DNA of 64,000 bases, taken from assembly GCF_007859635.1 (NCBI RefSeq), contig NZ_CP042306.1:372001-436000 (forward strand). The letters run 5' to 3'. The first letter of the stretch is position 1. The number at the start of each line of letters is the position of its first letter. The position numbers and the translations under genes were made by a program. The notes beneath the pieces were generated by a model. It ran no database searches, was not told the DNA's origin, and was given only the letters and a program-made list of their open reading frames with translations. Of this stretch, positions 25,686 through 34,889 are shown one piece after another. This stretch comes from Sphingomonas panacisoli (GTDB lineage: Bacteria > Pseudomonadota > Alphaproteobacteria > Sphingomonadales > Sphingomonadaceae).

Positions 25686-26306
25686 ATGAAAAGCAAGGAC
25701 GTCGCGAGCAATTATGGGCTGGAGCCTGCATTGTTCGATAACTGGCTCAAGGAAGCCCGGGCAGTCCCATACAAAACGGGCTTGATGGGCGGGCTGACGA
25801 TCGAGGACGGCGTCGATATCGACGACGTTGTTGATCAGTTTCGACAATACCTTGTCGATTATGAAGCACGCATGACTAGCGAAAACGCGGCAAAGTTGCG
25901 GGCTGATGAGGAGGCTGCATTGGCGGCGCAGGAAAAGCAGCGCGCGCTAGCCAGCATGTTGATCACGTCAGGCTTCAGTTTTGACGGCTACACGATCACC
26001 AAATATTCCGGCTACATTTCAGGCGATGACGTCGTTCAAGTCGACCGTGGGTCGCAGGGCTTGTTTTCACGTGCGACCAACGTGGGCGAAAGCCTAATGG
26101 CGTCGCTGACTGTCATAAGGCGCAACGCACTCGCTGAGCTTAAGGAAGCCGCCTATGAGCTGGGCTGCAACGCCGTCATCGGGGTTGATTTCGACTATTT
26201 GACGCTCGACCCTGAGACGGTGAATGCCAATGGCGGCACACTCTATATGCCCTATGTGTTTGGCGTGACTGCCAACGGCAATGCAGTCGTGATCGAGAAA
26301 AACTAA
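25686..26306 (+). CDS. YbjQ/UPF0145-family protein with N-terminal extension
   Basis: 206 residues. The C-terminal 110 match the YbjQ (DUF74) fold: SGFSFDGYTITKYSGYISGD, then GESLMASLTVIRRNALAELK and ELGCNAVIGVDFDY. This pentameric fold is known from structures; its function is uncertain. The N-terminal 90 residues form an unusual helical extension with a coiled-coil-like stretch (RADEEAALAAQEKQRALAS). The neighbouring zinc-ribbon gene suggests a joint role. Confidence 0.7.
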   Translation: MKSKDVASNYGLEPALFDNWLKEARAVPYKTGLMGGLTIEDGVDIDDVVDQFRQYLVDYEARMTSENAAKLRADEEAALAAQEKQRALASMLITSGFSFDGYTITKYSGYISGDDVVQVDRGSQGLFSRATNVGESLMASLTVIRRNALAELKEAAYELGCNAVIGVDFDYLTLDPETVNANGGTLYMPYVFGVTANGNAVVIEKN

Positions 26307-26400
26307 GCGCCACAGGGGCGGCTGGTTCAGCAGCCCATCGTGGTGAGGCAGTCAGCGCGTTGCGCGCAGCTAGGGTATGCCAGCGCTCAAGACCGCTTGC

Positions 26401-26988
26401 TTAAAGCGACAGTTGGTGCGGCCTGAGCATATCAACTGTCTCAGTCAGTCCAGCTGCTTCCATCGCAATCAGCAACCGCTCCGGCGACATTTCAGGGCGC
26501 TTGAACCGCGTGCGCATCCTTCGGATCGCGGCGACGGCACGGCCAGCATCAAGCGCAATCGTGTCGGCCAGGAACGCATCAGTGGACCGTGCTTCAATAT
26601 TCAAGTCGTTGAGCAAGTCCTGAGGAAAGTCCTTCAAATTGTCGGTTACGAGCGTTGCGGCTTGTGTTTTGAGCGCCGCCGCTAGGACGTGCGCGTCCTT
26701 AGGGTCCGGTAACCCGCAAATGCCCATCAGCCTTTCAAAGTCAGTCACCATCGCTTCCTCAAACGCGGCTTCCATACGCGCACGTTGACTGGCAGCCTCA
26801 GCCGCCGCGTTGGCAATGCCGCGCTCCAACAGGATCGCAGCAATTGCCTTTTCAGTTTCATCCAATACGGGCTGTGACCAGCGCAGCCGGAAAAACTCAG
26901 CCTCAGCCAGCGTGAGCAGCAAGTTACGTTTGAGCACGCCCACTAGCGCGCACGCGTCAGCAAAAGCCGTGTAGCGGTTAGCAAACAC
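26401..26988 (-). CDS. PIN-domain ribonuclease toxin
   Basis: 195 residues with a PIN nuclease layout: an acidic residue near the N-terminus (AFADACALVGVLKRNLLL), then DPKDAHVLAAALKTQAATLV and TDNLKDFPQ, which together supply the conserved Asp set for metal binding. PIN toxins such as VapC cut tRNA or rRNA. It starts (GTG) 5 bases after the stop of an HTH gene, the typical antitoxin-toxin order. Confidence 0.8.
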   Translation of the reverse strand: MFANRYTAFADACALVGVLKRNLLLTLAEAEFFRLRWSQPVLDETEKAIAAILLERGIANAAAEAASQRARMEAAFEEAMVTDFERLMGICGLPDPKDAHVLAAALKTQAATLVTDNLKDFPQDLLNDLNIEARSTDAFLADTIALDAGRAVAAIRRMRTRFKRPEMSPERLLIAMEAAGLTETVDMLRPHQLSL

Positions 26989-26993
26989 GGGCG

Positions 26994-27449
26994 TTACAGC
27001 AATTTGGCGTCCGCCTCGGCTAATGCGTCGAGGGCGCCCTGGCGCTTGCCGTCACGCGCTTTTTTATACGCAAACAGGTCCTGCGCCCTGATGCGGCGGT
27101 GGCGGCCCACTAAATGGTGCGCAATGGCACCCTTATCGATGAGCGAAATGAGGTATGGGCGAGAGACGTTGAGGATGTCTGCTGCTTGCTGTGTGGTCAG
27201 CATTTGGCTGACGGGCACCAGGGTCACGGCATCACCACGCCCAACATGGCGCAACACTTCCATCAGCAAACTCGACAATGCCGGCGTCAGCGTAATCTCG
27301 GACGCCTTCTTGTCGTCGTCCAACACGCGCAACGTCGTGCCGCCCGTTGCATGAGCAGCAATAATTTGGCGCAATTGATTGGCCGCCGCCTGCTCGCTTG
27401 CGGACGGCAGGCGTGCGCCGAGCTCCTCGGCGAAAGCAGGTAATGTCAT
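26994..27449 (-). CDS. HTH (excisionase-type) antitoxin partner of the PIN toxin
   Basis: 151 residues. The C-terminal half carries a MerR/excisionase-like helix-turn-helix (TTQQAADILNVSRPYLISLI followed by HHLVGRHRRIRAQDL). The N-terminal part is helical and may contact the toxin. It directly precedes the PIN gene, so it is the presumed antitoxin and autoregulator. This helix-turn-helix plus PIN combination recurs in mobile DNA. Confidence 0.75.
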   Translation of the reverse strand: MTLPAFAEELGARLPSASEQAAANQLRQIIAAHATGGTTLRVLDDDKKASEITLTPALSSLLMEVLRHVGRGDAVTLVPVSQMLTTQQAADILNVSRPYLISLIDKGAIAHHLVGRHRRIRAQDLFAYKKARDGKRQGALDALAEADAKLL

Positions 27450-27577
27450 CGGGGGCGGCTCCTATTGACGCTATTAAATATGCGATAATCGCAATAAACG
27501 CAATAAGTGAAACGGGCGGTAACGGCCCTGGTTGCATGTGGCGCCCGCTAACCAGCTGGGCGCCAAGCGCTGTTCAG

Positions 27578-27904
27578 CTATGCTTTTGGGCAGGGAAAAG
27601 CTTGCGACAAAGCCACCAACACAATGCTCGCGGCTGACCTGTCGCGCACCTCGGGGTGGTCGCTCAAATATTTTACAACGACGTCTTTTTCCTGGCCCAG
27701 CGTCACATTGCTTGACGTACAAACGCTTGAGCCGCCGGCAATGCCCTGAATGGCCGCGAGCATGTCGCTGGCGCCGCCCACTAAGCCCAAGCACAACCCG
27801 ACATCAGAGTCGCCGGGCGGCGCTGTACAAAGCTTATAGAGCTTATTGCCTGTATAGAACGTGCCCATGCTGCTTGCCGCCAGCGTCAATGCCAGCCCAA
27901 TCAC
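27578..27904 (-). CDS. Rap1a/Tai-like immunity-fold protein
   Basis: 108 residues with an N-terminal signal (IGLALTLAASSMGTFYTG). The later pattern CTAPPGDSDVGLCLGLVGG, SSVCTSSNVTLGQEKDVVV and KYLSDHPEVRDRSAASIVL ending in AFPCPKA, with four Cys, matches the Rap1a/Tai periplasmic immunity fold that neutralises type VI amidase effectors. No cognate effector is seen. The GTG overlaps the previous gene's stop by 4 bases. Confidence 0.65.
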   Translation of the reverse strand: MIGLALTLAASSMGTFYTGNKLYKLCTAPPGDSDVGLCLGLVGGASDMLAAIQGIAGGSSVCTSSNVTLGQEKDVVVKYLSDHPEVRDRSAASIVLVALSQAFPCPKA

Positions 27905-28131
27905 CGCGGCGCGCCCTTGGGCAAGCTTGCCTCCAGTTCGACGCAGCGAAAGCGTACGGGCGCCAGCATGCCCTGATGAATGCGGCCAATAATTTGAACG
28001 GCGTCATTCCGGCACGCCGCCTCTGACGCATAATGCTGCTCAGCAACTTTGGTCATCCAAAATTGCCAGGGGCCGTCATAATCGACGGCATCAGGCGGCG
28101 CCTGGTAAATAGCCAATATTAGGATCCACAT
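27901..28131 (-). CDS. small exported hypothetical protein, 76 aa
   Basis: ATG at 28131 (an earlier frame adds four residues). N-terminus MWILILAIYQAPPDA is hydrophobic. Two Cys (EAACRNDAV, FRCVELEA) may pair. Overlaps the Rap1a-like gene by 4 bases, so the two are translationally coupled. Function unknown. Confidence 0.5.
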   Translation of the reverse strand: MWILILAIYQAPPDAVDYDGPWQFWMTKVAEQHYASEAACRNDAVQIIGRIHQGMLAPVRFRCVELEASLPKGAPR

Positions 28132-28204
28132 GTGCCCCTCCATGGCGTCGCGTGACCGTGATTGGACGCGTCAACCAACACGTTTTGCCGCCCGCCTGCC
28201 ACCT

Positions 28205-28975
28205 TCACGACGGGCAGCGCGCCCGCTCGACGCCATCATCATCGACCGTCAAGCGGCCCCCGCTCACACTAAGCGTATAGCTCATCGCCTGCGTCCTATC
28301 GCCCTCATCCGTCAGCACGCCAGTGACCATAACGCGCGTGGCGCTGAGCATTTGCACAGACGCCACGTCCAAAATGGATTCATAGAATGTGAGCTTGGTC
28401 GCCGTGACACTGACCACGCTGTCGTCTGTGCCCTGACCACATTCCGTCACGCGTGACTGCCAATTGCCAACAAACTGCGCTGGCACGCGCTTCATGGTCA
28501 CGGGCGGCGGCGGCGCTTTGACGGGCACCAACAAGCCATTGATAGCGTCGGTCATGGCTGACCCTGACACTGAGTCGCCATCAAATGGAATGCGCTGAAC
28601 GCTGCCGCCATCAAATGTAAATGTCATAATGTGGCAGTCGCGGCGGCACTGTAACTGCCCAATGACTGTCCCGTTTTCCGCAACGCGCTCCAACGTCAAC
28701 ACGCCGTCTTTTTCCCCCAGGAAGCGGTATTGCAGCACGTCGCCGACAGCGCGGCCCTGCTTTTTCTGCTCCTCGGACACCGCCGTCACATACAGATACC
28801 GGTCGCCCTCATGCTCTGAATAATATGCCGTGGGCGTCGCAACGGGCTCAGGGGTTTCCAGCGTGTTGTTGTCGCTGGCATCGATGAGATTGGCGACGCT
28901 GGTGTCGGGCTCAGTGCATGCGGCAACGGCGCCCGTCGCCAGCAAAACCATGAGCGCCACTACGCCGTCCCTCAT
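28205..28975 (-). CDS. lipoprotein of unknown function, 256 aa
   Basis: The ATG at 28975 overlaps the upstream stop (ATGA). The signal VVALMVLLATGAVAACTEP has lipobox AVAAC. The mature protein is beta-rich (YYSEHEGDRYLYVTAVSEEQ, GNWQSRVTECGQGTDDSVVS). The C-terminal half resembles a small domain that measures tags such as FVGNWQ..., seen in many exported unknowns. Likely outer-membrane anchored on the periplasmic side. Confidence 0.6.
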   Translation of the reverse strand: MRDGVVALMVLLATGAVAACTEPDTSVANLIDASDNNTLETPEPVATPTAYYSEHEGDRYLYVTAVSEEQKKQGRAVGDVLQYRFLGEKDGVLTLERVAENGTVIGQLQCRRDCHIMTFTFDGGSVQRIPFDGDSVSGSAMTDAINGLLVPVKAPPPPVTMKRVPAQFVGNWQSRVTECGQGTDDSVVSVTATKLTFYESILDVASVQMLSATRVMVTGVLTDEGDRTQAMSYTLSVSGGRLTVDDDGVERARCPS

Positions 28976-29643
28976 TCGACCGTCACCGTTTGCGCATTCA
29001 CGTATATTTTCGCGGCCTGCGTCATGCCGCCACAATAAACAAAATATACGGGCGCATCCTGGCGGTTGGCTGACTTTGTGAAGCCACCATTGTCAGTAAA
29101 GTCACTGGCCGTGCAGCGACCATCCGTGATGAGTTTATGCGCCAGCGTCGCAAATTGCGCGTGGTACACATTGAAGTCGTCGGACCGCTTGACCAACTGC
29201 TCATCAGCCGTCGCATTTTTCGCCGGGTCCGGTGGGCGCTTTTTCGACAATTGGTCAGCCCGTACCCACTCAGCCACCATGCTGCCCCTAAAGCCGTTGG
29301 CTGGCGCGCAAGCCGCATTACCACTTTTGACGTACTCTGAGCGTCCGTTCACGCATGACGCGTCATAATACTTAGTTGTGCGTACCCAGCCACCTCGACG
29401 CTCCAATGGGTCAGCAACTTCCCTGAACACCAATTGTCCAAGCACGCCACATTTTTTCGACGGGCATGTGTGCCGCGCAGCATATTGCTTGGTGTTCCAC
29501 AACTTGCCTGGTGGGTCAGGGCCCTCGTCGCTGTCGACTGGCACTGCCGCTGTCGGCGCCTCTCGCGGCGTTGGGCTTGTGTCAGTGGCGCTATTGCACG
29601 CTGCCAATGTCAACAGCACAGCCTCTGCAACGCACTGACGCAT
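28972..29643 (-). CDS. lipoprotein with SH3-like domain, 223 aa
   Basis: Signal VAEAVLLTLAACNSATD with lipobox-like LAAC. The block YAARHTCPSKKCGVLGQLVF, EVADPLERRGGWVRTTKYYD resembles a bacterial SH3 (ligand-binding, cell-wall) fold. Later Cys pairs (CVNGRS, ACAPANG, RCTASD, YCGGM) suggest disulfides. First gene of an operon with three overlapping or closely spaced downstream genes, ending in the Rap1a-like protein. Confidence 0.6.
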   Translation of the reverse strand: MRQCVAEAVLLTLAACNSATDTSPTPREAPTAAVPVDSDEGPDPPGKLWNTKQYAARHTCPSKKCGVLGQLVFREVADPLERRGGWVRTTKYYDASCVNGRSEYVKSGNAACAPANGFRGSMVAEWVRADQLSKKRPPDPAKNATADEQLVKRSDDFNVYHAQFATLAHKLITDGRCTASDFTDNGGFTKSANRQDAPVYFVYCGGMTQAAKIYVNAQTVTVE

Positions 29644-30546
29644 CCTGCTACCCCCTCGCCATATTACTGACGCGTGCCCGTGCGCGCGTCAACAAAGCAG
29701 CCAGCAAGCCCATGACAAAATGTGACTTTTGCACTAAGTCAGGTGTCATGCGTCGCCTAGCGGCGTACCGTCAATCCATGTTGCACAAGCAAACTCCATT
29801 ACTCGTTTGAGTATTGATCGGAACTCCCGCGACGGACGTCTCAGTCCTGAGCCGTTTGACAGCGACGGAAGGCTGTTGGTTGACGAGCTCGTAACACGAC
29901 GCCTTTTGCGGCCGGCCCTCGCCGCGACACCGGCGTTCGCGGCTTCCTGCCACGAGGCCTCGGCAAGCTGATAAAGTGCCTGGCTGCCAAGCGTCGACCA
30001 CCGCCAGGCATGGCTTGCCAGGAGCAAGGCATTGGCATTCGCTAGCCGTCATCCCTAACGCGTGATGCCCTTACTTTGAAAAAAACTGCCCGCTTATTGG
30101 GCATAAGGCGCCGATATAATTTCCTCCGTGATCGATCCACGATCGATCAAGGGTGCAACCTCTCGACACCGCAGGTCGAGCCATCGATTTGAACAGAGGG
30201 CTTTCGTCGGCAATGACCCGAGGTGATCGCTAGAAAATGCTCCTTGGATTAAAAGCGTGGCCGAGATGCTAAGATCTCCGCCATCTATGGTCAGGCCAAA
30301 CGCTGAAATTGGCACATTTGGAAGGGGATCGCCCAGCAGCACCAATTGTTTCTCTCGCCCCGACGCTGCGGTTTAGCATCATCCCGGAGCGCGAACAGAT
30401 CACTGCAGCGAGGTTCTTCGGCCGCGCTGAGCGTTGAACAGGCGCCTCATTGCTTCCAACGGGCCGCTCCGAGAGTGTGTCGACTGGATACTGGTCTCTA
30501 TGAACGGCAAAAGTGAACTGTCGCGAACCAGAGGCTGTGAAAACTT
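29644..30546. other. gene-poor region before catabolic cluster
   Basis: About 900 bases with only short, low-quality frames on both strands (largest about 120 residues, Arg/Ser-rich). I see no terminator with a T-run or recognisable remnant. Confidence 0.3.
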
Positions 30547-31557
30547 GTGGACCCGTTTTTCGAGCATTTCGATGTGGGATCCGACCGTACCATCCTGTGG
30601 CGCGACCGATCCAGCGGTCTGCGCGCCGTACTGGCAATCGACAGTTTGAAACTTGGCCCGGCAGTTGGCGGAATCAGGACCCAAAAATATCCGTCATTTC
30701 GCCACGCTGTTGACGACGCGCAAAAGCTTGCCGCCGCAATGACATTGAAGTGCGCAATCGCCGGCCTGGATGCCGGGGGAGCAAAGACCGTCGTACTCGA
30801 CTACCCGGAATTGAACCGAAAGGCGGGGTTTCGAAGACTCGGGCAATTTATTGATGAACTGCGCGGGGTCTATTGGGCCGCGGGTGATCTCGGTACGACT
30901 CTGGACGATCTGGACAGCGCGGCCGAAGTAACGCGATTTGTAAACCGCAATGTCTCGGTTCTTGCGGACGCAACAGCTCGAACCGTTGTTAACGGTATCC
31001 GGGCCTGCATCGAGGAGCGCGGTGGATCCGGTCTGGCTGGAATTCGTGTTGCGATCCAGGGCTGCGGCGCAATCGGATCGGGAGTAGCGAGGGCTCTTGC
31101 CGCGGCGGGGAGCCGATTGGTTATTTCCGATATAGTGCCGCAGCGGGCATCTCGCGTGGCGGCGCAAACCGGCGGACGCGTGCAGCCTCCGGATGAGATT
31201 TTAGGCGCGGACGTCGACATCATCGCACCGTGCGGAAAAGGAGGAACGATCAGCCGAGCGACGCTGGAAAGAATCAAGGCGTGGGGCATTTGCGGGGGTG
31301 CCAACAATCAGTTGGCGGAAGATGATGAGACCGGCCATGCCTTGATGGAGGCCGGGATATTGTATGTGCCCGACTTTCTCGCTTCGTCGGGCGCGGTGAT
31401 CGCCGGCGCAGCCCCGGAACCTGATGGGTCGAGATCCCGAACCCCTTTTGGCCAGCACGTTCGAAACCGCGCGACTTGTCCTGATGGAGGCACGGCGATC
31501 ACAATCTCCCTCAAACCTTGTAGCAAGAAGATTAGCTCATCGCCGTATCGACGCTGA
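30547..31557 (+). CDS. Leu/Phe/Val/Glu-type amino-acid dehydrogenase, frameshifted at the C-terminus
   Basis: Leucine-dehydrogenase family enzyme that oxidatively deaminates an amino acid to its 2-oxoacid with NAD. Visible are RDRSSGLRAVLAIDSLKLGP, the catalytic KCAIAGLDAGGAK block and a Rossmann segment (VAIQGCGAIGSGVARALAAA). After residue 288 the frame runs into a non-homologous tail; the true end (RNLMGRDPEPLLASTFETAR and onward, stop at 31630) is in the -1-adjacent frame. The switch lies at a CCCC run near 31412-31415, where one extra C would account for it. With that base removed the gene ends at 31630 in ATGA overlap with the next. Starts at a GTG. Confidence 0.75.
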   Translation: MDPFFEHFDVGSDRTILWRDRSSGLRAVLAIDSLKLGPAVGGIRTQKYPSFRHAVDDAQKLAAAMTLKCAIAGLDAGGAKTVVLDYPELNRKAGFRRLGQFIDELRGVYWAAGDLGTTLDDLDSAAEVTRFVNRNVSVLADATARTVVNGIRACIEERGGSGLAGIRVAIQGCGAIGSGVARALAAAGSRLVISDIVPQRASRVAAQTGGRVQPPDEILGADVDIIAPCGKGGTISRATLERIKAWGICGGANNQLAEDDETGHALMEAGILYVPDFLASSGAVIAGAAPEPDGSRSRTPFGQHVRNRATCPDGGTAITISLKPCSKKISSSPYRR

Positions 31558-31626
31558 GCGGGTGGACTCGATTGTAACCGCTCGCACAAGCGCATCAGAA
31601 CCCGGTACCATCGTGGCAAACCTCTT

Positions 31627-32616
31627 ATGAAAAACATCCCATCACCATGCGGCACCGTGGTTGCGGGATGTTGTGAGAGCCTGCAGCGCAGAAAGTTGTT
31701 GGGCTTAGGGATGGCCGCGTTTCTCGCGCCCGCCTTGTCGCAGGGTCAGGATATCAATCATGTGCTTGGAAAATCACCGCGAAAAAGCCGTCTGGTGCTC
31801 TTGGGTACTAAAGGGGGGCCGACGCCTTCGCGCTTTCGCGCACCTGCCTCCAGCTTGCTGGTCGTGGGCGAGGATGCCTATGTCATTGACTGCCCTGACG
31901 GGGTAGCGGGGCGGCTGGTGCAAGCCGGCGTAGATCTTGCCAAATTGCAGAACATCTTCATCAGTCACCATCATTCGGATCACGTCGCCGGGTTGGGCGC
32001 ATTGCTGGTACTTGCGTGGGGATCGGACCTCCAGACGCCTTTGACGGTGCACGGTCCGCCGCCACTGAAACGCGTGCTCGACGCCCAGATTGCTGCTAAC
32101 GCATATGATATCGAAGTCAGGATACGGGAAGAAGGGCGCCCGCCACTCGCTCCACTCATCAGCGGACGAACCCTTAGCCGGCCGGGGATGATACTCGAAA
32201 CGCCCAATGTGCAAGTTCATTGCGCTTTCGGGGATCATTACACGGTCCCTAGCATCGCTTTCAGATTCGATACGCCGGACCGATCAATTGTATTTTCCGG
32301 GGACACGAGGCCCAGCGAAAATCTGATTGAGCTCGCGAAGGGAGCGGATGTGCTGGTTCATGAAGTTATGCTGACTTCGGCACTCACGCAGATCGCTAGC
32401 GGCAACGCGCCTGCATTACTGGATCATTTGCGCCGGAGCCACACTACCACCGAGGAATTAGGCCGAGTTGCTGCCGCTGCAGGTGTGAAAACCGTGGTGC
32501 TCAGTCATCTGGTGCCAGGAGGCATTCCATCAATTTCGGACGAAATGTGGCTCGAAGGGGTGCGTCGGCATTTTCGGGGAGAGATTATCGTTGGACGCGA
32601 CATGATGGAGATTTAA
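31627..32616 (+). CDS. MBL-fold metallo-hydrolase, probably Tat-exported
   Basis: 329 residues. The metal-binding motif HHHSDH (FISHHHSDHVAG), the Asp in FSGDTRP and late His (LSHLVPGG) match metallo-beta-lactamase-fold hydrolases, in the broad arylsulfatase/RNase Z-like branch. The N-terminus contains LQRRKLLGLGMAAFLAPALS, a twin-arginine-like signal. Its ATG overlaps the dehydrogenase end (in the corrected frame), so the two are coupled. The substrate is unknown; a lactone, ester or thioester in the same pathway is an inference. Confidence 0.8.
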   Translation: MKNIPSPCGTVVAGCCESLQRRKLLGLGMAAFLAPALSQGQDINHVLGKSPRKSRLVLLGTKGGPTPSRFRAPASSLLVVGEDAYVIDCPDGVAGRLVQAGVDLAKLQNIFISHHHSDHVAGLGALLVLAWGSDLQTPLTVHGPPPLKRVLDAQIAANAYDIEVRIREEGRPPLAPLISGRTLSRPGMILETPNVQVHCAFGDHYTVPSIAFRFDTPDRSIVFSGDTRPSENLIELAKGADVLVHEVMLTSALTQIASGNAPALLDHLRRSHTTTEELGRVAAAAGVKTVVLSHLVPGGIPSISDEMWLEGVRRHFRGEIIVGRDMMEI

Positions 32617-32675
32617 GGGAACCATTGGCTCGGATATTGGCGGCACGCCCAACGATCTGTCGCTGGCAATCAAGT

Positions 32676-33407
32676 TTACCGAGGAACGCTGTGGGTCACC
32701 CGAATACGGGTGCGATAATGTTGCGGACTGACCCCGATCGATTTTCGAAATCGCCGCGCGAAAGCGCTTTGGTCCACATAGCCACATTCATGCGCGACCT
32801 GGGCGATCGATTTGTCAGTCTCGAGCAACCGAAGCGCCCGGTCGAGCCTGAGCTGCTGCAGGAACCCGCCAGGAGTCATAGCGAAGACGCGCGTGAAATC
32901 CCGCGCCAGCTGCGACTTCGATGTGGCGGCCAGTGTTGCCAATTGGTCCAGACGTAGGGGATGATCCGATTGACTGCGCAGTCGCTCGGCGACCTTTGCC
33001 AAACGGTTATAAAGGAGATCTCTACCGCCGGGTGCCTTCAGCTCGCGAGACACGCCGGTGACACCGATTGTCTTGCCGTCGGCCGCCTTGACCGGAAGCC
33101 TGGAATAGAGCAGCCAGACGGTCTCCGCCCGACCGGTGCTCAACTCCAGTTTGTTAGTGATTGCTTGTCCGCTGGCAAGAACCTGTTGATCGAGCGTTTC
33201 GTAGCGTCGGCCAAGCGCACCCGGGAAAAGATCTAGGGCCGTTTTACCGTAAAGATCGCTGGGACGCGCGGCGCCGCACAACCTCGCCATCGCGCCGTTC
33301 GCCGCGACATAACGTAACGCGTGATCCTTGACGAAAAAAGGGTTGTGCGGAAGTTGGTCGAACATCTGCTCCAGGAGGTCCAGGTTAGTCTGGCCGATCA
33401 AGCGCAT
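32676..33407 (-). CDS. PAS-AraC family transcription regulator
   Basis: 243 residues. The N-terminal PAS domain (FFVKDHALRYVAANGAMARL, KTALDLFPG) is a probable small-molecule sensor. The C-terminal AraC domain has both helix-turn-helix units (SKSQLARDFTRVFAMTPGGF and IAQVAHECGYVDQSAFARRF). It lies between two catabolic gene pairs, divergent from the dioxygenase-like gene, so it probably controls this cluster. Confidence 0.9.
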   Translation of the reverse strand: MRLIGQTNLDLLEQMFDQLPHNPFFVKDHALRYVAANGAMARLCGAARPSDLYGKTALDLFPGALGRRYETLDQQVLASGQAITNKLELSTGRAETVWLLYSRLPVKAADGKTIGVTGVSRELKAPGGRDLLYNRLAKVAERLRSQSDHPLRLDQLATLAATSKSQLARDFTRVFAMTPGGFLQQLRLDRALRLLETDKSIAQVAHECGYVDQSAFARRFRKSIGVSPQHYRTRIRVTHSVPR

Positions 33408-33515
33408 GGGAAGTCCTCGTGAATGCTATGCAGATATTCGCATATCAAGCGATCTGAAACATCAAGAAAGCCTGTGCTCCAACGCCCATACCTCGCCTGA
33501 CAGCGGAGGTTGGGA

Positions 33516-34889
33516 ATGGCGGGCAATTGGGAAACTCAAAGGGATCGAGTCTGGTCAGGGCAGCCGGTGGCGGAAGCCGTCTTGACCCAATGGCTGGCCG
33601 ATATTCTCGCTGAATGCACCGCCGCCCAGACCTTTGCAGAGACCCTGTTAGACAGTTGCGCAGTACGTTTGCGCGATATTATCGATCACATTGATACCGA
33701 CGAGTACAACACAATTAATCGCTTCGTCGAAGCCGGATGGATCGAGCTCAATGCCGGCGTCTTTGTCAATCCCGACGGCAATTTTCCGCCTTTGATCCGG
33801 GGCACGGCAGGTCAGACAATCCACGTCCGAGTGGAGTCGGTCGAGCAGTTTGCGAAGATCTATGGGCTTACCTCGCCAATCGAGGGCAAAGCGCACGGAC
33901 CCGCTCGCCTAATTCGGGCGTTCGACGGCGCTCATACCTGCTTCGCGGCCTATGAGCGCAACGGCCATGAAGGATTTGGCATCCCTGACGTTGATGATGC
34001 CGATATTCGCAGCGCTCGACTCCATCTGCAGACCTTCCGCAGCCGCCGGCGTCAATTTGACCGGATAGAGGATGGCCTTGAGTACACCGAAGCACTCGTT
34101 GATTCTGCGGTCGCCGCGATCGGTAAGCATTGGGCATGTAGCCTGTGGCTGAAGTCAGAAGTCGAATACTGGATGCTGCGTTGTGCGGCAGGACGGATGC
34201 AGAAGGCCCGGCAGGACAAGGTCGGAATTGGTTGGGCCAATATCGATCACCACACTTATGACGGATCGCGTCGACACTTTCGACACACGATCCGCATTTT
34301 TGAAAAGCTCGGCTACGAACGGCGCGAAATGCTCTACGCGGGGGAACTCTCGGGCTGGGGTAGCCAAGTTCTTGAACAGCCGACAACCGGCAGTACAATT
34401 TTCGCGGATGTCGATCTAGCACCAGACGAATTACAGGTCGATTTCGCGCAGGCGTCCCTTCCAGAATTGTCGAAAACGTACCGGGCCGGCACTGTATCTG
34501 CGCTGCACGGGGAATCGATTCTCGAAGCGGGCCTCAACCATATTGCGGGGCTATACGATCAGCAGAAACTGAGATTGCAGTTGCACGATCTCGGCTTCGG
34601 CATGATGAGCCCATTTTCCGACACGTCGCTGCTCTATCAGGAATTAACACTTGGCGATTGGGTTGCCGTCGATCCGGCCCGGGTTGATGCCCTGGAAGCC
34701 ATTGGCAACCTCGGGACGGAAGAAGCCGAGCGGATTCGGACAAGCGGTGCGATACTGACGCACTTCGAGAACATCCAGCGCAATGAAGGGTATAAAGGGT
34801 TCAACAAGCCGGGAATCGACCGTGTGCTGCGAAAGCTCGACCCGCGCGCATATCATGAGGCGACTCTCTCGGCCGAGGCGGCACGGTGA
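33516..34889 (+). CDS. DUF1338/2-oxoacid dioxygenase-like protein
   Basis: 457 residues from the ATG at 33516, six bases after GGAGG. The segment IDHHTYDGSRRHFRHTIRIF followed by YAGELSGWGSQVLEQP resembles the His and acidic blocks of the DUF1338 family, whose member HglS turns 2-oxoadipate into D-2-hydroxyglutarate with loss of CO2. The match is by pattern and remote; a VOC-type or unrelated enzyme is possible. The next gene, a D-2-hydroxyacid dehydrogenase type, overlaps it by 4 bases and supports the idea. Confidence 0.5.
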   Translation: MAGNWETQRDRVWSGQPVAEAVLTQWLADILAECTAAQTFAETLLDSCAVRLRDIIDHIDTDEYNTINRFVEAGWIELNAGVFVNPDGNFPPLIRGTAGQTIHVRVESVEQFAKIYGLTSPIEGKAHGPARLIRAFDGAHTCFAAYERNGHEGFGIPDVDDADIRSARLHLQTFRSRRRQFDRIEDGLEYTEALVDSAVAAIGKHWACSLWLKSEVEYWMLRCAAGRMQKARQDKVGIGWANIDHHTYDGSRRHFRHTIRIFEKLGYERREMLYAGELSGWGSQVLEQPTTGSTIFADVDLAPDELQVDFAQASLPELSKTYRAGTVSALHGESILEAGLNHIAGLYDQQKLRLQLHDLGFGMMSPFSDTSLLYQELTLGDWVAVDPARVDALEAIGNLGTEEAERIRTSGAILTHFENIQRNEGYKGFNKPGIDRVLRKLDPRAYHEATLSAEAAR

